From Zygotorulaspora mrakii (Eukaryota; Ascomycota; Saccharomycetes; Saccharomycetales; Saccharomycetaceae), in the NCBI RefSeq assembly GCF_013402915.1, contig NC_050723.1:1178001-1242000 (forward strand): 64,000 nucleotides of DNA, in the 5' to 3' direction. Positions within the stretch are counted from its first letter, which is position 1. Each line of letters opens with the position of its first letter. The notes under the pieces are model-generated. The model had not been told where the DNA came from and did not search any database. It was given only the letters and a program-made list of their open reading frames with translations. Below are positions 1 through 10,745 of the stretch, one piece after another. A program made the position numbers and the translations under genes.

Positions 1-1701
1 GCTGGCGACTATATCAAAGTCAGTCCTGGAGAATCACCTCCATCAGACTGTATCATAATCGAAGGTAACGCTCAATTCGACGAAAGTGCTTTAACCGGGG
101 AGTCCATCCCTGTTGAACATAAGCCTGGTGAACAAATATTTGCTGGAACCGTTAATGTGGGAAGAAGTAGCGTATTGGGAAAGTTGGTCGCAGTTGAGGG
201 TGACTCTTTGCTAGACCAAATTGTGAACACAGTGCGCGATGGGCAGCTAAAAAGAGCTCCTGTTGAAAAGCTAGCAGATGCTCTAACTGGATATTTTGTT
301 CCTATAATTGTTCTACTCGCAGTAGCAACTTGGACGATATGGCTGGGGTTGGGCTATGGAGGAAAGCTTCCCGAAAGCTACTTAGATGTGGATGTTGGCG
401 GATGGGCAGTTTGGTCCCTCGAATTCGCAATATCGGTCTTTGTTGTGGCTTGCCCATGCGGCATTGGTCTTGCCGCTCCCACTGCAATATTTGTAGGTGC
501 TGGTCTTGCTGCAAAATATGGCATTCTGGCTAAGGGAGGGGGTGCCGCTTTCCAAGATGGTTCGAACGTTTCCGTTGTTTGTTTTGATAAAACTGGAACC
601 TTGACTAAAGGGGGCGCTCCTCAAGTGGCGCATTTTGCTATCCATAATAACCCAAGAGTCAGATCGATTACTCCACAACTAACTCGTGATTTAGAGGCAA
701 ATTCTAAGCATCCACTTGCTATAGGAGTAAGAAATTTTATCAATGAGTACTTTGGTGGTGCATTATCCACCAACAAAGTACCAGTCACGGAAGAAGTTCC
801 TGGGCTAGGTATTACGGGTGAAATTGTCTGCTCCCCTGAAGAGTATGGAAAAAGTATTTGGGATGAATTGAAAGCAGCAAAAGTCATACTTGGAAATGAG
901 AGGTTTATGGCTCAAAACAAAGTTCATATGACAACTCATCAATTGCAACTTCTCGACGAGTGGAAGACCGAAGGAAATAGTGTGGTTATTGTAGCTTTGC
1001 AATGCCCAGCATTATTCCAGAATTCTAATTTCTTCCCGATTCTTCTCCTTGGTGCCAAAGATGAAGTTAGAGAAGAGGCAAAAGGTGTGATAAAGAGCCT
1101 TCAGGAAGAAGGAATCGAGTGCTGGATGATATCAGGCGATAACGAAAAAACTGCTAGATCTATTGCCAACGAATTAGGGATTGATCAGGTGGTTGCTGAG
1201 GTATTGCCTGCTGAAAAAGCTGAAAAGGTTCAATGGATACAAACCACATACAAAAAGAATGGGAAGCCTGCTGTTGTGGCAATGGTCGGAGATGGTATTA
1301 ACGACGCACCTGCAATGTCCAAAGCTGATGTTGGAATTGCTCTGGCTTCTGGCTCTGATTTAGCAGTGATATCATGTGATTTTGTTTTGTTATCCTCGGT
1401 ACACACACTCAGTTCGTTACTCACATTATTCCAGCTGTCGCGCAAGGTGTTTGGACGAGTCAAATTCAATTTCGGTTGGGCATTGATATACAATTTGGTT
1501 GCAGTGCCAATAGCTGCTGGTGTTATTTATCCTTATAAACATTCGCGACTGTCTCCTGTGTGGGCCAGTGCAGCAATGGCCTTGTCCTCTATCTCCGTTA
1601 TTATCAGTAGTTTAGCTCTGCGCCTCTTCAGACCAAGTAAAGTGTCACTAACTAATCAAGTGCAAAAAATGCAGACTGCTATTGAACATACTTTCAGATA
1701 A
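1..1701 (+). CDS. CCC2: P-type copper-transporting ATPase Ccc2, 3' part (5' end outside window)
   Basis: The reading frame is open from the first base, so this is the C-terminal 566 codons of a longer gene (the S. cerevisiae protein is about 1000 residues). In order it shows the actuator loop TGES (94-105), the CPC metal site in a membrane helix (451-459), the phosphorylation motif DKTGT (from 586), the His-Pro pair in SKHPLA (709-714) typical of heavy-metal P1B ATPases, and the GDGINDAP hinge (1288-1311). Two hydrophobic segments follow. Family knowledge: Ccc2 pumps Cu(I) into the Golgi lumen to load multicopper oxidases such as Fet3. The N-terminal metal-binding domains, if present, lie upstream of the window. 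The 1.4 kb downstream of it holds no gene. Confidence 0.95.
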   Translation, partial: AGDYIKVSPGESPPSDCIIIEGNAQFDESALTGESIPVEHKPGEQIFAGTVNVGRSSVLGKLVAVEGDSLLDQIVNTVRDGQLKRAPVEKLADALTGYFVPIIVLLAVATWTIWLGLGYGGKLPESYLDVDVGGWAVWSLEFAISVFVVACPCGIGLAAPTAIFVGAGLAAKYGILAKGGGAAFQDGSNVSVVCFDKTGTLTKGGAPQVAHFAIHNNPRVRSITPQLTRDLEANSKHPLAIGVRNFINEYFGGALSTNKVPVTEEVPGLGITGEIVCSPEEYGKSIWDELKAAKVILGNERFMAQNKVHMTTHQLQLLDEWKTEGNSVVIVALQCPALFQNSNFFPILLLGAKDEVREEAKGVIKSLQEEGIECWMISGDNEKTARSIANELGIDQVVAEVLPAEKAEKVQWIQTTYKKNGKPAVVAMVGDGINDAPAMSKADVGIALASGSDLAVISCDFVLLSSVHTLSSLLTLFQLSRKVFGRVKFNFGWALIYNLVAVPIAAGVIYPYKHSRLSPVWASAAMALSSISVIISSLALRLFRPSKVSLTNQVQKMQTAIEHTFR

Positions 1702-3092
1702 ACGATCGCATACATGCCTTGTGTGCTCCTTTATATCTCTAAATCAGTTTCGCCAGTCAATCAACTTAAAAGCAGTACTGTGTCAAGGCTTGTTTTATAA
1801 GTTTTGAGTAATTTTGACGCCTTTAATAAAACAATTTAGGTACTAATTATACATCATTCAGTAACCGGAGCTCTTCTGCCATTCATTAAAGAAAGTTAAG
1901 TGGGAACCGAAAGAAAGGAGCGATCCTTTTTTTCAATTCACCAACATCTATCTATCACTTGTTATTAGGTTGAGTGCGTTTCTTGTGCAGTGTCCTTTAC
2001 ATTAAGAAAACGAATTAAGAGCCGATGCAGCAGCTCATATTGTGGCACGGTGCCCAGAGCACAAGTTAATAAGTGCTCATGGGGGATATGATATTATTTG
2101 CTTACTTGGCATCTTTTCGTCTATAAATCTTATCAAAGAGTTCAAAAGAGAATCTTACGTTGGCCAGTGCATGGATTACTTATTCAGCTTAATTAATCTT
2201 GTGCCTCGTAGCAGACTATGAAAAACTGAACTAAAAGCAATAATGCGAGAAACAACTGCTTTCTAGATATGGCAGAGCAGCCGATTTATTGTTGATACCT
2301 ACCAAGTATTGGAATTCCGCTCATACGGAGAAAACACTAGAAAATGGCAAGAACATTTTTGGTTTTACAGGAAACGTTAGATGACGCATGTCTTGAATGA
2401 CGAATTCAGGTTTTCAGCAGAAACGATGAGCACCGTTTTCAACCATTAAGTTTAAAGTGAATGTTGTGGTTTTGAGGGTTGTATCGTCGAAGGGCGAGAG
2501 TTTTACAAGTGAGACCTACTGTAAATTTGAAATGAGACACAATCTTGACCCTTAAAAAAAAGATAATTGATTCAGGTTCTACCCAATATTACAGAGGAAC
2601 TTGGTAAATGAAAAGGCCATCAACTTCAAATATTACAAGCATTCCATGCGGTTTCCTTACGTTGCGCTTGCCTTATCGCCATGTAAACTCTCAGTAATTC
2701 GCTTTTGATTTCAGGTAGAAGTCTCGGAAAAATTCTTGGATTGATTCATCTACAGTGCTATGATCTGAGAAATCATAGTGAAGAGATAGATGGCGTCTCT
2801 CAACAGTGATTTCATGCTATACAGTCAGGTAGTTTAATCAAATAAATAATATTCGCTTCTATCGCTTCTTTTATACGGTATCTTTGCCCACACTTAAATT
2901 CGCGTCTCACTTTTTCACGATAATGGACATAGATCTCATTCGATTGAGAAGTTACCTGGCACGCGAAGAGCGATACGTATGTGTTCATTGCTACTGTTAC
3001 CGTTTACAGTTTTGTTAGCGGCTTCGGATTACGGACTTCTATATATTATTTGCGATTGAAAGGGCTGATTATAGTACTATTTTCTGTTGGTG
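1702..3092. other. Intergenic region CCC2-SPA2, no gene seen
   Basis: About 1.4 kb between two genes on the same strand. I see no ORF with recognisable protein character and no tRNA. It should hold the CCC2 terminator and the SPA2 promoter. The stretch is AT-rich with scattered T-runs, and I can assign no specific site. Confidence 0.5.
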
Positions 3093-6000
3093 ATGGCTAG
3101 CATGGCAAGTTCGCCGTATTTTACTTCTATGCACCACAAGGACATTTACGGTTACTACCGAGCATTGCAGTCATTTTTTGAAGTCACAGAAGCCAAACAC
3201 GACCGCTCTAATTCCCCGAGGGCGCAAAAGGCAAGAGCCAAACTTTTAAAGCTCTCTGCATCTCAGTTTTACGAATTAAGCACTGATGTATACGATGAGT
3301 TACAAAGAAGGATAAATGAGGATCAAAGCCAGCCAGAATATTTACTGCCAAAGGCTAGTTTTCATATAAAGAGAAATCAAGCGAGACAGAAGTTGGCCAA
3401 TTTATCTCAGACCAGATTCAACGATCTTGTAGATGACATACTCTATGAAATAAAGAGAAGAGGCTACGATTCTTACAAAGTACAGAGCGAAGAGCAGGCA
3501 GCACATATACAAACTGGCAATGGAATTTCCAAAGATGCATCAAAAACTGCCGTGTCGGCAACAGCGACCATCCAGACATCTCAAGTGATCCCCAAAAAGG
3601 CATCCATTGATTGGTCTTCTGATGAGGAAGAAGGCGATAAGCACATTAAACTGAACACTGATATAACCGATACAAGCACAACGGATACGAAAAGCCCATT
3701 CAGCGAAGGGTTCAAATCATATGCTATTGCGAGTGATGAAATAAAGGGATCAAACTCCAGTTTTCATAGTGGCTCCTCACAAATCGCTACTCCTGTAACC
3801 AAGACAGTCTCAGATAATTATCAACTTCTCAGCTTTAATGGAACACCTCAAAGGGAGGGAAAGAATAAAATTGAAAGTGATATCGATTGTGAAGATGACC
3901 ACTCAAAGATGCCAAAGCAGTCAAATTCAGATACCCCAGCAAACCATGATACTGCAGGAAATCGTGATACCACAACAACCCGTGATACCTCAGGAAAAAT
4001 AACAGGTGGCAATATTCCTACTATACCACAAAAAACAGTGGTTGCAACATATGGGACTACTTCGACGGATAAAGATTTAACGGCAAAGCTGGAAGCTCTC
4101 AACAGTAAACTCGAGGAAAGAGAGAGAGAAATCACTGAATTGAAAAACGAAGCGCTTGCTGGAAATGGTGACTCAAACAAAACTGAATCAAATGTTTCAT
4201 ATCAGAGAGAATTAAGCTCATTAAGCTCTCAAGTCAGTACTCTTTCAATTGAAAATGAGAAGTTAAAGCAACAGTTATCTGAGATTGAATTCAGGTCCAG
4301 ACATTCTAGCTGTGCTAAAACAGAAGGCATTGCGTCAGTTGGAGCTTTGCATCTCTTGGACGGCATCCGAGAAAAGTATCCATTGGATGAGAAATCAATA
4401 TCAAAATATATTTCAGATGAAGGCTCAGTCCCGTTAGATTCTGTGGTTAAAATCAATAGTTTGATCATCGTTCTATATGCCACCTTACAATATGAAAAAG
4501 AAAATATTGGAAAGGAATTATTTGAAAATATTTCGAAGTTGTCGGATTCAATCTCGCAGTTATTGGTATTCGTGAATACACCAGAGTTCAAAGAAGACGT
4601 TGTTCTTTTGAAAGCGTCCTTATCTCATACAATCACAGCCGTCAGATATTACTCTGTTTTTACAGCTTTGCTTCCAAAGGTTACAGTACAGGCTGCTATT
4701 GCTGAATTAGCTTTCTCAATATGTAATCTTCTAGGATCATGCAAGATCAAACACCGGAACAATGACGAGAAAAGTGCAAAGACAAAAAAAGATGATGAAA
4801 AATTGCTACAACCTTTACCACAGTCTCCTGCGATAAAAAATAACAAGAATCTCACACCGGAAGAGGTGCCAACCATCCCCGCAGATCATGTCGATGAAAT
4901 GTCACCCGTGAGACCCCTGAAAATCACCCAAAGGGCTAATATGAGTCCATCATCTACTCCACCATCTTCTCGCAAACCCTCTGGTAATTTGCTTTTCTCT
5001 ATGATAGATCGAAAATCACCATTGTCATCAGCCCATTCCAGCAAAATAAACTTTAAGCTTCCAATTCCTACAACCAAAGGAGAGCCAGATAAATCAAGAA
5101 TTCAAACCGGCAGCAGTAAAGGATTGCCGAATAAAGAAGCTTCAAACAATCTCCATTTCGATCCGAACACCCCAGATAAAGCTGAGAATGGGAAAAGCTT
5201 CGCTATCGAACATCCAACCGATTCATCAGTCAGCGCACTGCCTGATCAAGTTGACGGCCCAGTAGACTCATCAAAGGACACCCCAATTGACACCCCGTCT
5301 AAAGTACAAGAAAAAAACAGCAAAACATCACTAAGCTCTTTGAGCGCTCCCTCGACAGCGGTGGCAGATACAAAATCCGAATCTCTAAAGGCGCTTTCAA
5401 ACAACCAACCAAATTCACCTCCAACCGAAAGTCACGAAGAATCGACTCCCGCTCTGCCCGGAAGAAGCTTCACTGAGAAGTTGAACTCGTTCACAAATAG
5501 TGCCGGTATTGGCTTAAGAGTGGACAAAGGATTGCATAATACTAATAAGACGATGAATGCTACTGAGCCAACAACGAAGCCTTTGGGGAATACGCTTGGA
5601 AAAGAAAACACTTATAACAGATTAGGACAAAACAAAGCTCCTCCATTGATTACTGTAACAAAAAATACGTCACCTTCCAAATTAACCGACAAGTTGAGAC
5701 AAACCTTTCAACATATGAGCAACGACGAGAGTGATGAAGACAATGATGGTAGCAGTAACAATGACTCATCGGATGATGATAACGAAGCATATATGCAGCT
5801 TAAGAAATCATTAAAAAAGGATAATCCCATAGTAGAATCGCGTGATATCACGAAGACAACTGAATTTCCTCCCGTAGATAAGCCAAGTGTTCATTTTAGT
5901 GGAAAGCGTAAATCCTCATCGGAGACAACTGCAGATGATCTGAATTCAAGACCGTATTCTGCTAGTGAGAAGGAGAAATTAACAAATGAAGTAACTTCAG

Positions 6001-6839
6001 ATGATCTAAACTCACAACCGAATTTTGTTAGTGAGAAGGTCAAGGATGTCATTACTTCACCCATAAAACCAGCAAAAGAGAAGGATTTAGCTGGAGATAA
6101 GGCAAACGCTTCATCACTGCAACAATTTGAAGATGACATAAAAAAAAAGAATCAAAATCAAGTGAACTACTCAGATGATTATTCGGACTATCAGTTTGTG
6201 CCACTGAAACAGGAAGCAAGCGAAGAGATGCCTCCAGATATAGCGAACCGAAAACGGAATGAGCTTAATGAGCCACTTGCAGTATATTCTCAAGCAGGCG
6301 GCGATGCTGAGGAAAATTCCGAGGAAAATGGTGATGCCGATGTTGATTTTGATTTCGATAGATTTGACATAGAAAATCCGGATAATACTTTATCAGAGCT
6401 TCTCTTATATCTGGAGCATCAAACTGTAGAGGTTATATCCACCATCCAATCTTTATTGAGCTCCATCAAAGAGCCACATGCAACAAAAGGGGACTTAAGG
6501 GTCGAATCAAATGCTATAAATCAAGTCGTATGTCAAATGGTCGGAGCAACGAGTGTTTCTATGAACCAAAGCCGTAACGCCAGCTTAAAAGAACATGGAA
6601 ACTGGGTTGTAAAAAGCTTAGAAGACTGCTCTCTGAGAATGTTGAGATTGTGCCAACTGAACCATGCTGGAAGCATGTCCCCGATTAAAGGTGATGAAGA
6701 TTATGCGGATAAAAATTTCAAACAGAGATTAGCAGGTATAGCTTTTGATGTTGCCAAATGTACCAAAGAGTTGGTGAAGACCGTCGAAGAAGCAAGTTTA
6801 AAGGAGGAGATTGCTTTCTTGAATTCACGGTTGAATTAG
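3093..6839 (+). CDS. SPA2: Polarisome scaffold Spa2/Sph1 homologue
   Basis: Scaffold of the polarisome at bud tips and sites of polarised growth, which in the family binds Bni1, Pea2, Bud6 and MAP-kinase components. The N-terminus carries two tandem Spa2-homology (GIT-type) repeats at about residues 41-73 and 91-123, each ending in an ELQRR/EIKRR-like helix. A coiled coil follows near residues 330-405, then a conserved middle block (about 415-555), a long Ser/Thr/Asn-rich and acidic disordered region, and a conserved C-terminal domain (from about 1100). I chose the ATG at 3093; a second in-frame ATG at 3102 is an alternative. S. cerevisiae has two paralogues, SPA2 (YLL021W) and SPH1 (YLR313C). 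The neighbours here come from both regions, so this is probably the single unduplicated gene. Short internal repeats are present (see findings). Confidence 0.95.
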   Translation: MASMASSPYFTSMHHKDIYGYYRALQSFFEVTEAKHDRSNSPRAQKARAKLLKLSASQFYELSTDVYDELQRRINEDQSQPEYLLPKASFHIKRNQARQKLANLSQTRFNDLVDDILYEIKRRGYDSYKVQSEEQAAHIQTGNGISKDASKTAVSATATIQTSQVIPKKASIDWSSDEEEGDKHIKLNTDITDTSTTDTKSPFSEGFKSYAIASDEIKGSNSSFHSGSSQIATPVTKTVSDNYQLLSFNGTPQREGKNKIESDIDCEDDHSKMPKQSNSDTPANHDTAGNRDTTTTRDTSGKITGGNIPTIPQKTVVATYGTTSTDKDLTAKLEALNSKLEEREREITELKNEALAGNGDSNKTESNVSYQRELSSLSSQVSTLSIENEKLKQQLSEIEFRSRHSSCAKTEGIASVGALHLLDGIREKYPLDEKSISKYISDEGSVPLDSVVKINSLIIVLYATLQYEKENIGKELFENISKLSDSISQLLVFVNTPEFKEDVVLLKASLSHTITAVRYYSVFTALLPKVTVQAAIAELAFSICNLLGSCKIKHRNNDEKSAKTKKDDEKLLQPLPQSPAIKNNKNLTPEEVPTIPADHVDEMSPVRPLKITQRANMSPSSTPPSSRKPSGNLLFSMIDRKSPLSSAHSSKINFKLPIPTTKGEPDKSRIQTGSSKGLPNKEASNNLHFDPNTPDKAENGKSFAIEHPTDSSVSALPDQVDGPVDSSKDTPIDTPSKVQEKNSKTSLSSLSAPSTAVADTKSESLKALSNNQPNSPPTESHEESTPALPGRSFTEKLNSFTNSAGIGLRVDKGLHNTNKTMNATEPTTKPLGNTLGKENTYNRLGQNKAPPLITVTKNTSPSKLTDKLRQTFQHMSNDESDEDNDGSSNNDSSDDDNEAYMQLKKSLKKDNPIVESRDITKTTEFPPVDKPSVHFSGKRKSSSETTADDLNSRPYSASEKEKLTNEVTSDDLNSQPNFVSEKVKDVITSPIKPAKEKDLAGDKANASSLQQFEDDIKKKNQNQVNYSDDYSDYQFVPLKQEASEEMPPDIANRKRNELNEPLAVYSQAGGDAEENSEENGDADVDFDFDRFDIENPDNTLSELLLYLEHQTVEVISTIQSLLSSIKEPHATKGDLRVESNAINQVVCQMVGATSVSMNQSRNASLKEHGNWVVKSLEDCSLRMLRLCQLNHAGSMSPIKGDEDYADKNFKQRLAGIAFDVAKCTKELVKTVEEASLKEEIAFLNSRLN

Positions 6840-6967
6840 AGCTCTAAAAGCTCAATGTATTATATATTACGCAAATGTACAGACATTCAGATATTAAGAA
6901 AGCATAACATTTTGATAATCGTCTTTTTAATCATGCGCCATTTAATATTTACAGATATATACGGAAT

Positions 6968-7723
6968 CTATTTTTCAGTGGTGAAGGTGCTATTGCTGCC
7001 GCTATTGCTGCTCTGGAAGCTCTCGTTGGCAATTTTCACCAGTGAGATATCTTTGTCAACACCCAACAAACAATTACTTACAAAACGATTAGCTTTCTCT
7101 GGGCCATTCGTTAAGAGAATTGCTCCTACAAGAGCGTTTAAAACAGAAGAAAAAATTGTCGTCTCTCCATTATGGTGCGAATCCTTGAGCGGATCCTTCA
7201 TTTTCCAAAATACCAACGAGTCTATATTTTTTGCCTTCACAAATGCAGCCATTGCAGGCTTCGAAATTAAAAATTTGGATACTTGAGTACCCAAATTGGC
7301 GAAGTTTAACCCATTAACTGCTTGTTGTAATTTATTTGGCGCTACTAGCGAAAGCAGCTGTGGTTGTTTGATCGAGTGTATTGAGGCCTGGTACTTTAGA
7401 AAGTGCGAACCTAGTAAGCCTAATTTTTCATTATAAGGTTTTGAACCATGAGCAAAAGATTTATGAGTCAAACACTGCAATAAAATCTCATTTGGTAAAT
7501 CAATTTCGTTTTCATCAAACTGCAGGCTTTTTCTTACTCTGTCGTGATATTCTGATACCTTTATCTCTTGATAGGAAAGTCCCTTTGGACTTTTCAAATA
7601 GCTGGATGGCTCTCGTTTCAGACCACGTACACGACTTCCCGGCACGAGATAGGTGATCGTGCGAACCATCTGATTAAGGTGCTGAGTTTGTCCTATTGCA
7701 TTCTTTCTAATTGCAGGTAACAT
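6968..7723 (-). CDS. MRPL15: Mitochondrial large-subunit ribosomal protein Mrpl15 (mL57)
   Basis: A 251-residue protein (S. cerevisiae about 253) with a basic N-terminus that fits a mitochondrial presequence, followed by an RNase III-like fold. The helix that in active RNase III carries the acidic signature is recognisable (CLTHKSFAHG, then NEKLGLLGS), but the catalytic Glu and Asp of the NERLEFLGD signature are replaced by Gly and Ser. This fits a structural ribosomal role rather than a nuclease. It is convergent with SPA2 and shares a 1.5 kb upstream region with ATG39, the arrangement of SPH1-MRPL15-ATG39 (YLR313C-YLR312W-A-YLR312C) in S. cerevisiae. The start is the only ATG upstream of the conserved part. 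Confidence 0.9.
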   Translation of the reverse strand: MLPAIRKNAIGQTQHLNQMVRTITYLVPGSRVRGLKREPSSYLKSPKGLSYQEIKVSEYHDRVRKSLQFDENEIDLPNEILLQCLTHKSFAHGSKPYNEKLGLLGSHFLKYQASIHSIKQPQLLSLVAPNKLQQAVNGLNFANLGTQVSKFLISKPAMAAFVKAKNIDSLVFWKMKDPLKDSHHNGETTIFSSVLNALVGAILLTNGPEKANRFVSNCLLGVDKDISLVKIANESFQSSNSGSNSTFTTEK

Positions 7724-9224
7724 GACGAACGCGTACTAACCTTTCTCAGTAGTAAAATAAAGTACAAAAAAGGTCAACTAGCCACTGCCCTCAAGTTAAA
7801 TAGTGATCTAAGACACTATTGAAGCTAAGTCTAGCAGTTTTTTTTTTTCCACAGAGCTGAGTTGACAATTTTTCAAGCTTTACTATCTATTAGTTCTCTG
7901 ACAAAAGAAGACGTTTAAGATGATATTTCATTCGTTTTGATTTCTGAAAAATGAAAACGGATATTCAGCTCTAGGAGCTACGTTGAGCGCGTCAACTTGA
8001 GTAGACTCTACACCTATAAATGGACATCATAGGAATCCACTGCGTATATACATGACTTTATCGAGGAGCCAATCCCAGGAGATTGCTGTGTTTGAGTTTG
8101 AAAGTTGATTTGTTCCAACAGCTTGGGGTGCGGAAATTGAGCATTTCGAAAAAGCACGAGACGAGCGAGTCTTCAACCCAGCTCTTTGATCTGGCATTCT
8201 TTTGTTATGCATTCCCAATTGCCTGAGAACTAGTTGTAAATCGTTCTTTGACGCCCCGCATTGAAGGTTTGCACGCCAATAGCGCCCATCTTCCTCTGTA
8301 ACATCTCAACTGGGTGCCCGGGCAGTTAGGATTACTTGAAAACAAGGGAGGACATGGCCTTATCAATGGATGAGTTTCGAGAAGACCTTTTACTTCGCTA
8401 CAATCCTTGTGACGTCGTGCCTCTACTGATGAGCTGTCCTATTCGATGCCTGACAGTGTTCACCGACCCCATAGATGCTAATTTGTCCAACACAATGCCC
8501 GTCGAAATGCCCTGTTCCAGTTGCGAAGGTCGTCGATTGCCGCAGCAACCACTCCTGTCACCCCAGATCGACCTGCTCCGGAGACATAGGCCGAATCATA
8601 CCGAACGCTCTAAGGACACGAGCCACGTTCTGCAAGACAGCCCGCGAAGCAGGTGTGGGCCGCGGGTTAGTCTGAGGCATCCTGGTCTTGTATTTCTAGC
8701 TGTATTCCAGAGCAGACTCCCTCTCTGCCAGGTTTGAAACAACTCATTTGAGCTCTTGCAGTTTGAATGTTCTTGTTTCAAGCACTTACGACGACTGGTC
8801 TTCATGTTCCTTCCAGGAAACCGATGACTATTTGTGGACATTACGAGCAAAGAATGTGGATTTTTTAGAAAGTTACGGAGTGTTTGGGTTTTCAATAATA
8901 TTTATGGAGCTGATAAGGAGTGAGATGAGATATATAAGGAAAAGGATGGGATATCCGTATTTACAGAAGGAACACCAACGAGAAATCGAGTTGAAGTCTA
9001 CGGTTCTGTCGGTATCACGAACAGTAAGAGAATAGAAGCAGCTCTTAAGTTTCAAGGCTTTGTTGGTGGCCTGCAAGTGATCAATACTAGGATTTAATAA
9101 CAGCTGAGGTCGAGTCAGCGTTTACTGTGGCGTTAATCGTAAGCTAGCGCTGTAAGGCAGAATAGAAGAGACAGTCCAGTTCTTGAAATAACAGATCCAT
9201 TTTTCGAGTGGGGGGTCAGTAACC
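7724..9224. other. Divergent intergenic region MRPL15-ATG39
   Basis: 1.5 kb between divergent genes. The middle (about 8440-8700) is clearly more GC-rich than its flanks. It contains short open frames on both strands, but none looks like a protein to me, and I could not match it to a known structural RNA. A TATA-like TATATAAGG lies at 8930-8938, about 290 bp before ATG39, followed by short upstream ATGs. A T10 run lies near 7840 on the MRPL15 side. Confidence 0.45.
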
Positions 9225-10745
9225 ATGACCGGGTTGGATGATGGTTGGAACCTTGTCAAACTCAATGGAGACCGGAATGGTCACGTTGAGAATGATAATA
9301 GTGATCCGATCAGCTCAAAGTCGCAGCTCTCCATAGATATCATATCTGACGAGTCGAATGTTGATGATGATATTCTATCGAATACCAGTAGTGACGAGTA
9401 TGCCGAGTTATCGCATTGTTTGAGATCAAGGAACGTTAATATGCACTCCAGTCGTTACCTCGAGGGGTCGTACGACACTTTGACCGGATCGACTGCTAGC
9501 CATGGTGGCTTAGGTGATCAACCGGAGGTGAAAGCTGAAAATTCTGGCATGAGGGGTTTCTTGACGCATGCTTTCGTGAAAGGGAGGGAGAAAGGTCACA
9601 GTTTAAGGTGGAAAAAATTATGGGATTCCGGCTGGTTTTCGAACAACACACTGAAACTTTGGCATGTAGTCACAATCTCCTCTCTTTTGTCAATGTTCGT
9701 GTTTATAGGGATTCAGAGTTATTCTCCTTCATTTTTCAATAGCTTGGCTAAGAATGGGCCTTCGGTGACTTACGGCACACACTATAATGATAACGCGCAC
9801 AGCAATCAATTGGTTTATGGGAACATAAATTTCGTGAACCACCAAGATTCAAATCAGCTTTCCTGGAGGCCTACAGGAAAATACTACGTAGATTTCGATA
9901 ATCATATTGCTTATCCGATAACGGAGAATGACCTGATAGGCTTGCAAAAATATAAAACAGATGTTTTAATTCTGTGGCATACGGCGAGGGTTAGATGGGG
10001 AAAATTCTTGAACGCAAACCTCATACCGTCCAGCAAAAACCTGTACAGGAAGTTTATCAGATTTTTCATTGAAGATGCTAATAAATTGGCAAATTTTTTC
10101 CATAGTTTTCAAATCAGTTTACGGAATAGCTGCAACTCTTTTCTGCCCAGGATTAGGTGCAGGAGTGACAGAATTTTGAATATCCTCCAAAGATTTTCTC
10201 AGAACATTTCAAGGAAATGTCAACTGGAATATCAAAGTTTAAAAGTTCAGGCCTCTCCTAGCCCTGAAGCTAAGCGAAATTTCAAGAAGTTGTTTCAGTT
10301 ACACTTTTTAGTTAAAAAAGGAAGATTGTTAAAGAAAAAATCCCACTGTCTGTTGCGCAAAATCAATTCTAAAATGATTCCCCTTCACAAGGTGTTGAAG
10401 AAGGGCAGAAGGGCGGTTAGTACCAAATATAAACAGAGCTGTGCTCCTTTGTTGAGCAAAAATTGGAATCGTACCTCGATGGCCTCAAAAAAATTTTTTA
10501 ATGGCATTGTGCAATCATTCGATAATGATCTAAAAACTTTGCATAGACATTTGGATTCAATTTTCAAGCAAAGATTTTATTCACATTTCAAGAAACAGTG
10601 GACTAAGGAGAAGCCTAAAGTTGAACATTTTTTGCAAAGGCGTTTGAGCGAACTTGGATTCTACAAGAGTGGTGTTTTTGACCAGAGCATCTCAAATATG
10701 AGAAATTTTACGGCACGGATATTTAAAAAGTATGTTACTAATTAA
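9225..10745 (+). CDS. ATG39: Nuclear-envelope autophagy receptor Atg39
   Basis: Receptor for selective autophagy of perinuclear ER and nucleus. Residues 8-11 are WNLV, preceded by DDG, which is an Atg8-interacting motif at the very N-terminus as in S. cerevisiae Atg39. An acidic stretch with SSDEYAEL (about 54-62) is a plausible Atg11-binding segment. A single hydrophobic helix at about 146-168 would span the outer nuclear membrane. The C-terminal half is strongly basic and rich in aromatic and amphipathic helices, matching the perinuclear-space part that holds both membranes in the family. At 506 residues it is longer than the S. cerevisiae protein (about 398). Position next to MRPL15 supports the call. 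The protein evolves fast, so the AIM, single membrane helix and synteny are the main evidence. Confidence 0.85.
   Translation: MTGLDDGWNLVKLNGDRNGHVENDNSDPISSKSQLSIDIISDESNVDDDILSNTSSDEYAELSHCLRSRNVNMHSSRYLEGSYDTLTGSTASHGGLGDQPEVKAENSGMRGFLTHAFVKGREKGHSLRWKKLWDSGWFSNNTLKLWHVVTISSLLSMFVFIGIQSYSPSFFNSLAKNGPSVTYGTHYNDNAHSNQLVYGNINFVNHQDSNQLSWRPTGKYYVDFDNHIAYPITENDLIGLQKYKTDVLILWHTARVRWGKFLNANLIPSSKNLYRKFIRFFIEDANKLANFFHSFQISLRNSCNSFLPRIRCRSDRILNILQRFSQNISRKCQLEYQSLKVQASPSPEAKRNFKKLFQLHFLVKKGRLLKKKSHCLLRKINSKMIPLHKVLKKGRRAVSTKYKQSCAPLLSKNWNRTSMASKKFFNGIVQSFDNDLKTLHRHLDSIFKQRFYSHFKKQWTKEKPKVEHFLQRRLSELGFYKSGVFDQSISNMRNFTARIFKKYVTN

Noticed and set aside
7734..7749. TACTAAC followed by TTTCTCAG on the plus strand just upstream of MRPL15
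   Set aside because: No plausible donor or downstream exon on that strand; ATG39 starts 1.5 kb away with an intact N-terminus.
8336..8737. 133-codon plus-strand frame in the MRPL15-ATG39 gap
   Set aside because: Begins at a non-ATG codon, is Pro/Cys/Arg-rich without motifs, and S. cerevisiae has no gene here. I also looked for RNase P, U3 and U1 RNA signatures and found none.
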